13,008 nt of DNA, from the NCBI GenBank assembly GCA_013375335.1, contig JABXJZ010000016.1:1-13008 (forward strand), given 5' to 3'. The notes under the pieces were generated by a model. The model saw only the letters and a list, made by a program, of their open reading frames with translations. It searched no databases and was not told the origin of the DNA. The stretch's first letter is position 1, and every line of letters starts with the position of its first letter. The stretch is from Desulfobacterales bacterium (lineage in GTDB: Bacteria; Desulfobacterota; DSM-4660; Desulfatiglandales; B25-G16). A program made the position numbers and the translations under genes. This document shows, in pieces, positions 1 to 4,661 of this stretch.

Positions 1-23
1 ACGAGATCAAAGGCCGCTATCAT
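1..23 (-). CDS. 5' end of next antiporter-operon subunit (partial, cut by window edge)
   Basis: An ATG at 23-21 overlaps the TGA of mrpG (22-20) as ATGA, the usual sign of translational coupling inside an operon. A purine-rich Shine-Dalgarno-like stretch (AAAAGGGGAAAC) lies just upstream, inside the end of mrpG. Only seven residues are visible, MIAAFDL, before the sequence runs out. By operon position this should be another Mrp/Mnh membrane subunit. In E-F-G-type Mrp clusters the gene after mrpG is often the small MbhD-like (DUF4040) subunit, and a hydrophobic start containing FDL would suit that, but this is inference from context only. Confidence 0.55.
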
Positions 24-337
24 TTTGTTTCCCCTTTTCCTTTAACCCATGGCTCCTGGCCACATCTCATGGCTGCCCTGGCGATGGCATGTGTAGCGGT
101 GGGTTGAGCAAGAAACATGAATACTGCAATAAAGACTATCTTCATACCTGTAAGGGAAAAACCCTGATAGATACCGAGTCCTATCAACGATAAAAGGACT
201 GCCATGGTATCACCTTTACCGGTTGCGTGGAGACGGCAAAAAAAATCAGGAAAGCGTAAAAGCCCTACCGTCGCTGCTATAAAGAAAAAGAAACCCAAAA
301 GGAGAAAGGGAAGAGAAAGTATTTGTTGAACATTCAT
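20..337 (-). CDS. mrpG: Mrp/Mnh-type Na+/H+ antiporter subunit G
   Basis: Small subunit of the multi-subunit Mrp (Mnh/Pha) cation/proton antiporter in the inner membrane. The 105-residue product has three hydrophobic segments (about residues 8-27, 44-61 and 63-83). It carries the family signatures VGLLRFPDFFCRLHA (about 24-38) followed by a GKGDT stretch, and QPTATHAIARAA (about 78-89). MrpG proteins are usually about 100-120 residues, so it is full length. The ATG at 337 overlaps the mrpF stop (ATGA), and a strong Shine-Dalgarno-like GGAAGGGAG lies about 8 bases upstream within mrpF. The next gene starts in the same ATGA manner. MrpG is not thought to carry the ion path itself; it is needed for assembly and function of the whole complex. 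Confidence 0.93.
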   Translation of the reverse strand: MNVQQILSLPFLLLGFFFFIAATVGLLRFPDFFCRLHATGKGDTMAVLLSLIGLGIYQGFSLTGMKIVFIAVFMFLAQPTATHAIARAAMRCGQEPWVKGKGETK

Positions 338-603
338 GGGAGCTCTCCCTTCCTTTCCAGGTATTTGGCTGCGGTAATCGTACCAATGAAATTGAGGAAG
401 GCATATACCATACTGATATCTACAAACATCTCCACCCTGTCATAGATAAAACCCATCAGCAATAAAACAACCAGTGTCTTGGTACCAATGGCACAGATAC
501 CTGCGATCCTGTTTAGCACACCAGGCCCAAATGCTCCTCTATAAAGACAAAGTAAAACAAGGGCAAACAAACCCATTCCTTGAAATAAGAAGAAGCTATT
601 CAT
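334..603 (-). CDS. mrpF: Mrp/Mnh-type Na+/H+ antiporter subunit F
   Basis: Small hydrophobic subunit of the Mrp-type antiporter, 89 residues with three predicted membrane spans (about 4-22, 33-53 and 60-80). Typical MrpF features are visible: the GPGVLNRIAGICAIGTKTLVVL stretch around residues 27-48, matching the family's GP...DR..A....T pattern, and a C-terminal span with the YAFLNFIGTITAAKYLER region. Its ATG overlaps the end of mrpB by 8 bases, and its stop overlaps the mrpG start. A good ribosome site (AGGGGA, about 6 bases upstream) lies inside the mrpB end. It acts with the other Mrp subunits in cation efflux and pH or sodium tolerance. Confidence 0.9.
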   Translation of the reverse strand: MNSFFLFQGMGLFALVLLCLYRGAFGPGVLNRIAGICAIGTKTLVVLLLMGFIYDRVEMFVDISMVYAFLNFIGTITAAKYLERKGELP

Positions 604-1072
604 CTCTTTCCCCTAGATTTTCCCCATCATTTGGAATACTTCCGCCTGTGGATATATCAAAAAAGATGGAAAACATAACCGCCATTACGCCAATTCCGAC
701 GCCAATCTCAACCCCGAGGATACCAAGAGACCTTGCCTGGGCTGGTATTACCTTTAGGATGGTGGAGAGCTCTCCATAATCCAGATAATTGCTTCCCAAA
801 ATGAGACATAGCAATCCAATTCCCGAAAAGATCAATAGTCCGATAGAGCTAAATAGGGTGGCCTTCACTTCAGACATCCTGGTCTTGGCCTCCTCAAGAC
901 CATGGGTTAGAAGGTACAGGATAAAGCTCGCACCCAAAATAACTCCCCCCTGGAAGCCTCCTCCTGGGCTATGGTGACCATGCATGATCACATAAAGGGC
1001 ATAGAGCTGGATAAATGGTATAAGTATCCTGGCTACTGTCCTTATAATGATATCATCTGTAGCCCTTGTCAT
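596..1072 (-). CDS. mrpB: Mrp/Mnh-type Na+/H+ antiporter subunit B
   Basis: MnhB-domain subunit of the Mrp antiporter, 158 residues. The family hallmark LYVIMHGHHSPGGGFQGG is seen at about residues 25-42, in the loop after the first membrane span (about 12-29). Further spans lie near 42-57, 72-94 and 116-140, the last rich in glycine (GILGVEIGVGIGVMAVMF). In many Mrp operons B follows G, but here it precedes F, giving the order E-B-F-G. The ATG at 1072 has only a weak ribosome site (AGGAA directly before the start). Those bases belong to a 7-base-periodic repeat array that also contains the stop of the small gene upstream, so the original leader of mrpB may have been replaced. It overlaps mrpF by 8 bases. 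Confidence 0.93.
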   Translation of the reverse strand: MTRATDDIIIRTVARILIPFIQLYALYVIMHGHHSPGGGFQGGVILGASFILYLLTHGLEEAKTRMSEVKATLFSSIGLLIFSGIGLLCLILGSNYLDYGELSTILKVIPAQARSLGILGVEIGVGIGVMAVMFSIFFDISTGGSIPNDGENLGERDE

Positions 1073-1073
1073 T

Positions 1074-1122
1074 TCCTAGTTACTCGTTACTAGTTGCTTG
1101 TTGCTCGTTGATTGCTTCTCGT
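1074..1122 (+). repeat. 7-base-periodic repeat array, left flank of four-helix-bundle gene
   Basis: About seven consecutive degenerate heptamers with no spacer, consensus close to T[AG]CT[ACT]GT on the plus strand (for example TACTCGT at 1081 and TACTAGT at 1088). The array starts 2 bases from the mrpB start codon and encodes, on the minus strand, the stop codon and about the last 13 residues of the four-helix-bundle protein. An array of the same family in the opposite orientation lies at 1524-1565. Confidence 0.85.
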
Positions 1123-1499
1123 TCCCATTGGGTTTCAACATATCGAATGAACCTATTAATTTCCCTTCCTAGTTTGTCATTTTCCTCTTTTAGCCCATCA
1201 TAAAGATGCTCATTGATATATCCTGAGTCGCGTATAAATTTCAGATGAAGTTCAGTTTCATCGCAGGATGCTTGAGCGTAAATTAGGAATTTAACAAATT
1301 CATTCTTGTACTTCCTTCTTCCGTATCCCTCTACAATACACAAACAGACCCCTTTTGAGGATCTTCTTATCTGACTACCTTCCTCATAAAGTTCATATTT
1401 CGGTAATCTTAACAATATCTGGTGTATCTTGATGGCCAATTCGTATGACAATTTATAGATTTCTAGATCTCTGTAACTCTTCGGTTTCAATACCGTCAC
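1080..1499 (-). CDS. Four-helix-bundle protein, 23S rRNA intervening-sequence (S23/IVP) family
   Basis: A 139-residue cytosolic protein of the S23/IVP family, first known from intervening sequences in some bacterial 23S rRNA genes; the variability-accessory protein Avd of diversity-generating retroelements has the same fold. Visible family pattern: RDLEIYKLSYELA (10-22), the basic QIRRSSKG (43-50), VEGYGRR (56-62), EFVKFLIYAQAS (67-78) then DETELHL (80-86). Start is GTG at 1499, chosen because the family pattern begins almost at once; the ribosome site is weak. Residues 127-139 come from the 7-base repeat array, so the tail is probably not functional. It interrupts the mrpE-mrpB junction, is bounded by inverted arrays, and two 60-base stretches counted by hand are about one third G+C. 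No reverse transcriptase, template repeat or rRNA gene is nearby. Molecular role unknown; an RNA- or DNA-binding role is a guess from its positive charge. Confidence 0.85.
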   Translation of the reverse strand: MTVLKPKSYRDLEIYKLSYELAIKIHQILLRLPKYELYEEGSQIRRSSKGVCLCIVEGYGRRKYKNEFVKFLIYAQASCDETELHLKFIRDSGYINEHLYDGLKEENDKLGREINRFIRYVETQWEREAINEQQATSNE

Positions 1500-1523
1500 C
1501 TAGTTCTAAGTTTATATATACGA

Positions 1524-1565
1524 ACCAGCGACGAGTCACGAGTAACGAGCAACTAGTAACTTGAT
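1524..1565 (-). repeat. 7-base-periodic repeat array, right flank of four-helix-bundle gene
   Basis: Six consecutive heptamers of the same T[AG]CT[ACT]GT family, this time read on the minus strand (RC units include TACTAGT at 1558-1552, TGCTCGT at 1551-1545 and TACTCGT at 1544-1538). The array reaches the first base of the mrpE stop codon (1567-1565). With the array at 1074-1122 it forms imperfect inverted flanks about 490 bases apart, exactly filling the gap between mrpE and mrpB. Confidence 0.85.
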
Positions 1566-2299
1566 CACTTGAGTGCCCCAAATATCCGTGATACGTCCAA
1601 TACGTCCTGAATATAGACGTGGTCTGCTTCCATTAAGACATGAGCAATCTTATCTTCCATTTCTCCGGTGCTAAGCTCATAGGCAACCTTTCTGTCCAGG
1701 GCATGTACAAAAAACTCCCCTTCTCTAATATCCACAGTAATAGTACCCGGGGTAAGGGTAATGGAATTGGCTAAGGCAACCCAGGAGATGTCACTCTCTA
1801 ATTTCGTCCTAAACCGTAGTATTTGCGGGTCTACAGGCATCTTTGGAGACAGCGCCAGGTAGGCCACGTGGAGGTTTGCTCTGAAAATCTGGCTCAGAAA
1901 CCAGGGAGCAGCAGCAAAGAATCTCCGCGCCTCAATCCTAAAGTCTCCGAGTCTAATGTTAAAAAACAGTAGGTCGTGAGACAAGTAAGCAACAAGAATT
2001 GAGCAAATAATCCCAAGGGTAAGATGAAAAGCATCAAACCGAGCTGAGAGCAAGATCCAAAAGGCAAAGAGGAAAAAGAATGTCAAAACGAAATTCCGCA
2101 ATGCCAATCTCGATTGCTGAGCACCCGATAGAAGAGCCCTGGCCTCTCGTTTTTCTGCGAGAAATTTTGTTTCACTGGTGAATTTAGCAGAAGTGTACAG
2201 TAATTCTCTAGCCTCATTTCTGGCCTTTTCCTCATTTGTGGCCTTCTCGAGAATCTCGAAGGCCTTATCTATTGCTTGCACCAATATGGTAACTTCCAT
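1565..2299 (-). CDS. mrpE: Mrp/Mnh-type Na+/H+ antiporter subunit E with N-terminal extension
   Basis: MnhE-family subunit of the Mrp antiporter. The family part covers about residues 68-244: two membrane spans (about 70-86 and 90-112), the RSNLQVA-like RANLHVAYLALSP (140-152), and the conserved SWVALANSITLTPGTITVDI (172-191) followed by FFVHAL (196-201). MrpE is normally about 160 residues; this product has 244. The extra 67 residues are charged, rich in A, E, K and R, and likely helical. No internal ATG exists before the first span, and GGAAGGGA sits 5 bases before the ATG at 2299, so the extension looks genuine. The upstream leader is filled by opposing 7-base arrays. Downstream, the operon is interrupted by the four-helix-bundle gene. 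Confidence 0.92.
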   Translation of the reverse strand: MEVTILVQAIDKAFEILEKATNEEKARNEARELLYTSAKFTSETKFLAEKREARALLSGAQQSRLALRNFVLTFFFLFAFWILLSARFDAFHLTLGIICSILVAYLSHDLLFFNIRLGDFRIEARRFFAAAPWFLSQIFRANLHVAYLALSPKMPVDPQILRFRTKLESDISWVALANSITLTPGTITVDIREGEFFVHALDRKVAYELSTGEMEDKIAHVLMEADHVYIQDVLDVSRIFGALK

Positions 2300-2325
2300 A
2301 TCTATCCCTTCCTTAATTTGTAAGC

Positions 2326-2381
2326 CATCAGCGGTCAGCCTTCAGCACTTACGCCTTGCAGCTGATTGCTGACTGCTGAAG
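2326..2381. repeat. Opposing pair of 7-base-periodic arrays, GCTGANN family
   Basis: Three heptamers of form GCTGA[AC][GC]/GCTGATG run on the minus strand from 2346 to 2326 and three of form GCTGA[TCA][TG] run on the plus strand from 2361 to 2381. The outermost match is a perfect 10-base inverted repeat, GCCTTCAGCA at 2338-2347 against TGCTGAAGGC at 2374-2383. The pair fills the 94-base gap between the second usp gene and mrpE. There is no T-run after it on the minus strand, so it is not a typical rho-independent terminator. Confidence 0.8.
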
Positions 2382-2393
2382 GCCTATTTTTAG

Positions 2394-3152
2394 TCACGGA
2401 ATAATCAAAACAGGGAGAGAGGTCTTTTCTGCTACCCTATAAGATGCAGAGCCTGAAAATATCTCTTTGATAGTACCCTTGGACCCAGTTCCCATTACAA
2501 TAGCAGTAGCTTTATAGTCCTTTGCCGCTAGCAAGATCTCCTCTGGTGTCTTCCCAGCATAGATATGGGATTCAGCATCTATCTTTTCCCCCAAACATAT
2601 CTTTCTAATATGATCAAGTCTCACCTTCAATTCCCGGATATCCCTCACCGTCAGCTTCTCATTTAAGACATAAACCATATCCAGTACCCCTATAATATCC
2701 TTCAAAACCATAATATAATTCAATGCCCTTTGAGCCGGTGCAGACCAGTCCGTGGCAAGGACTACAGTATCAAATATGCCCTTTTTCGGGCGGCTAGTTT
2801 CTTTACCATCTTCATAGGCAATCAGGAGGGGGAGGTGAGTATTTCTTATGAGACTTTTGGCTATAGAACCCCTAAAAAACCCACCTTTTTCCCTTTTGAG
2901 ATTCGCCACAATAAGCGATACGTCCTCTCTCTGAGCTGAATCTAAGATCCTGGAAACAAGTGATCCCAATCCCTCAACTCTCCTTAGGTTGATTCCATGT
3001 TTAGATAATCTTTCCCTTAGATCATCGGATGGGCTATGAGAAAGAAGGATTATTTCCTCAAGTCCAATCCTCTTTATACGCAGTAATCCTTCAAATAGAT
3101 TATAGGTTGGCTCTTTAAGATTTGTTGCGAAGAGAACCTTCTTTATTTCCAT
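2394..3152 (-). CDS. Tandem-domain universal stress protein (UspA family), second copy
   Basis: A 252-residue soluble protein made of two Usp (HUP/Rossmann-like) domains. The N-terminal domain (about 1-113, starting KKVLFATNL) lacks a clear nucleotide loop, while the C-terminal domain (about 127-252, starting DTVVLATDWS) keeps one: MGTGSKG (220-226) with SGSAS (233-237), then TSLPVLIIP at the end. The usual ATP loop is G-x2-G-x9-G-[ST]; here only seven residues separate the second and third glycines, a short version. It starts 8 bases after the upstream usp gene ends, with no clear ribosome site of its own, which suggests coupled translation. Usp proteins bind ATP or AMP and act in stress adaptation; its position before a Mrp antiporter suggests a regulatory or protective link with ion transport, which is inference. 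Confidence 0.88.
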   Translation of the reverse strand: MEIKKVLFATNLKEPTYNLFEGLLRIKRIGLEEIILLSHSPSDDLRERLSKHGINLRRVEGLGSLVSRILDSAQREDVSLIVANLKREKGGFFRGSIAKSLIRNTHLPLLIAYEDGKETSRPKKGIFDTVVLATDWSAPAQRALNYIMVLKDIIGVLDMVYVLNEKLTVRDIRELKVRLDHIRKICLGEKIDAESHIYAGKTPEEILLAAKDYKATAIVMGTGSKGTIKEIFSGSASYRVAEKTSLPVLIIP

Positions 3153-3160
3153 AATCTATG

Positions 3161-4039
3161 TTATTTAATCTCGGCAGGTATAACAAGGAGCGGTAACTCT
3201 GACCTCTCAGCCAGGGTATGCGATACGCTGCCAGACCACCTCTCCTTCCAGATACTTTTACTTCCTGTTCCCAGGACAATCATAGTAGCCCTATACTCCC
3301 ATGCCCCCTTTCTGATCTGCTCTTCTATTTTGCCAATATAAAGATGGGACCGGACATCAGATCTTTGTTTAACTAGAACATCACATACATCGTTCAATCT
3401 CTTCTTATTCTCCCTCTCCAATTTTTGTATTTCTGTCTTGGAGAGTTTTCCAATATCCTTCTCGCTGACCACATGAATGATATCTACCCTTTTCACTGTA
3501 CCCTTCAAAGCCAGGACAAGGTCAAGAGCCCTTTCCGAAGATAAAGACCAATCAAGCGCTAATAGAAGCCTCTCAAATGGGTTCTCGCCCACCCTCCCAG
3601 ATTGGGAGATGTAATTGTAAATCAACACAGGTCTAACTGTCTTTCTGAGAAGGTCCGATGTTTCAGAACCCGCGTAAAGTTCCTCAAGTTTGCCCCTCTT
3701 CCTCCGAGCGATCACAATGAGATCCACTCCCTCATCTTCAGCAACGGACAGGACCTTTGGCACGGTATTGCCAACCGCTATATGAGCCCCAACCTCCATG
3801 CCTTGCTCAAAGAGTGTTTCGGCCCAATCAATAAACCGAATATTGGCTATCTCCCGTAGCTTACGCTCTTCCTGCTTGAGGTAGCCGATACCCCTCCTCA
3901 TTGCTACCTTCTCCCTAGGTATTACATGGAGCAATACCACATGATTCAACCCTGCCTTTCTAAGTCCCATCAATGATTGTAAGGCATTGAACAATAACTC
4001 CTCAAAATCGGTAACAAAAAGTATCTTGGTGATCTTCAT
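3161..4039 (-). CDS. Tandem-domain universal stress protein (UspA family), first copy
   Basis: A 292-residue protein with two Usp domains: about 1-142 (KITKILFVTDF ... RPVLIYN) and about 155-288 (FERLLLALDWS ... LPLLVIP). The N-domain has ARRKRGKLEELYAGSE (111-126), a Usp-type loop with weakened glycines. The C-domain has LGTGSKSIWKERWSGSVS (256-273), in which the second glycine of G-x2-G is serine, so ATP binding may be altered. It resembles its downstream neighbour closely at the C-terminus (GTGSK, SGS, AE[RK][ST], LP[LV]L[VI]IP), pointing to tandem duplication. The ATG at 4039 has AGGAGG about 10 bases upstream, and the gene follows the receiver gene by 25 bases, so the two are probably co-transcribed. 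Confidence 0.88.
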   Translation of the reverse strand: MKITKILFVTDFEELLFNALQSLMGLRKAGLNHVVLLHVIPREKVAMRRGIGYLKQEERKLREIANIRFIDWAETLFEQGMEVGAHIAVGNTVPKVLSVAEDEGVDLIVIARRKRGKLEELYAGSETSDLLRKTVRPVLIYNYISQSGRVGENPFERLLLALDWSLSSERALDLVLALKGTVKRVDIIHVVSEKDIGKLSKTEIQKLERENKKRLNDVCDVLVKQRSDVRSHLYIGKIEEQIRKGAWEYRATMIVLGTGSKSIWKERWSGSVSHTLAERSELPLLVIPAEIK

Positions 4040-4064
4040 AGCAACCGCATCCTCCTGCCCTGGA

Positions 4065-4457
4065 TTAGCCTAAGATCTTCTTCAGGATTTCAGCCAGATC
4101 TTCTGGCTCTACCGGTTTCTCGAGGTATGCCTGAGGCTCTGGTACGGTTTCATCACCAAACTCGGTCAAGGCCTCCTGTGACCGCAGAAATGTCCTTTTA
4201 GATACCGCGGACAGTATAATAACCGGGATATCCTTGAAGGATGGATCGGTCTTTAATTCGCGATACATCTTAATGCCACATTCTTTTGGCATCAGTATAT
4301 CCAGGATAATGAGATCTGGCCTCTCTTCTCCTATCTTCCTCATCCCCTCCTCACCATCCTTGGCCAAGATCGGTGTATAGCCATTTCTCTCCAAGACAGT
4401 TGAGACAAATATTCTTGTATGAACATCATCCTCCACATTGAGTACCTTCTTGGCCAT
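4065..4457 (-). CDS. Stand-alone response-regulator receiver (CheY-like) protein
   Basis: A single receiver domain of 130 residues from ATG 4457, with no output domain. The acidic pocket EDD (residues 9-11), the phospho-acceptor aspartate in LIILDILMP (D53), the switch serine in IILSAVS (S83) and the lysine of LEKPVEP (K114) are all present, so it should accept phosphate. The stretch between the switch serine and the lysine is about 31 residues, about nine more than in CheY, making a longer region before the last strand. A TTG two codons upstream would also open the frame, but AAGGGGAG at 4472-4465 is 7 bases from the ATG and decides the start. No histidine kinase is nearby. It probably heads the unit with the two usp genes and mrp genes. 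Confidence 0.9.
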   Translation of the reverse strand: MAKKVLNVEDDVHTRIFVSTVLERNGYTPILAKDGEEGMRKIGEERPDLIILDILMPKECGIKMYRELKTDPSFKDIPVIILSAVSKRTFLRSQEALTEFGDETVPEPQAYLEKPVEPEDLAEILKKILG

Positions 4458-4464
4458 GGTCAAT

Positions 4465-4472
4465 CTCCCCTT
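4465..4472 (-). promoter_or_regulatory. Ribosome binding site of receiver gene
   Basis: AAGGGGAG on the minus strand, 7 bases before the ATG at 4457. It favours that ATG over the TTG at 4463, which would sit only 1 base from the site. Confidence 0.7.
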
Positions 4473-4478
4473 TGAAGA

Positions 4479-4547
4479 GTTTGTTGAGTTCGTTGGGTTT
4501 ATTGAGTTTATAGGGTCTTAACACAAGAAACACAACAGACACAAGAA
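4479..4547. repeat. Opposing pair of 9-base-periodic arrays upstream of receiver gene
   Basis: Four contiguous nonamers with consensus GTT[TC]NTTGR on the plus strand at 4479-4514 (such as GTTTGTTGA and GTTCGTTGG), then three nonamers on the minus strand at 4547-4521 (plus strand ACACAAGAA, ACACAACAG, ACACAAGAA). In a shifted phase the minus-strand units read GTTTCTTGT, matching the same consensus. A 17-base word, TTGGGTTTATTGAGTTT (4493-4509), recurs exactly at 7469-7485 upstream of uvrA. Confidence 0.8.
4507..4535 (-). promoter_or_regulatory. Weak candidate promoter for receiver-usp-mrp unit
   Basis: On the minus strand, TTGTGT (4535-4530), a 17-base spacer and TATAAA (4512-4507) lie about 50 bases before the receiver start. 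The -10 is good and the -35 matches only three of six bases. Both boxes fall in the 9-base repeat arrays, so the match may be chance. Confidence 0.25.
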
Positions 4548-4661
4548 ACTGCCTTTTGTAGGGCTTTCCACGTGTCTCTTGAAATGGTAGGTAAACGGTG
4601 AAGGTGTTCCATTCCCTTTTTCAGAGGCCACGGTAACGGTACAATCTTTCCAGGTTCTCTG

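Noticed and set aside
1074..1565. Diversity-generating retroelement, because the four-helix protein resembles Avd
   Set aside because: No reverse transcriptase and no template/variable repeat pair are present in the window.
1074..1565. CRISPR array, because of the repeated short units
   Set aside because: The units are 7 or 9 bases, contiguous and degenerate, with no spacers and no cas genes.
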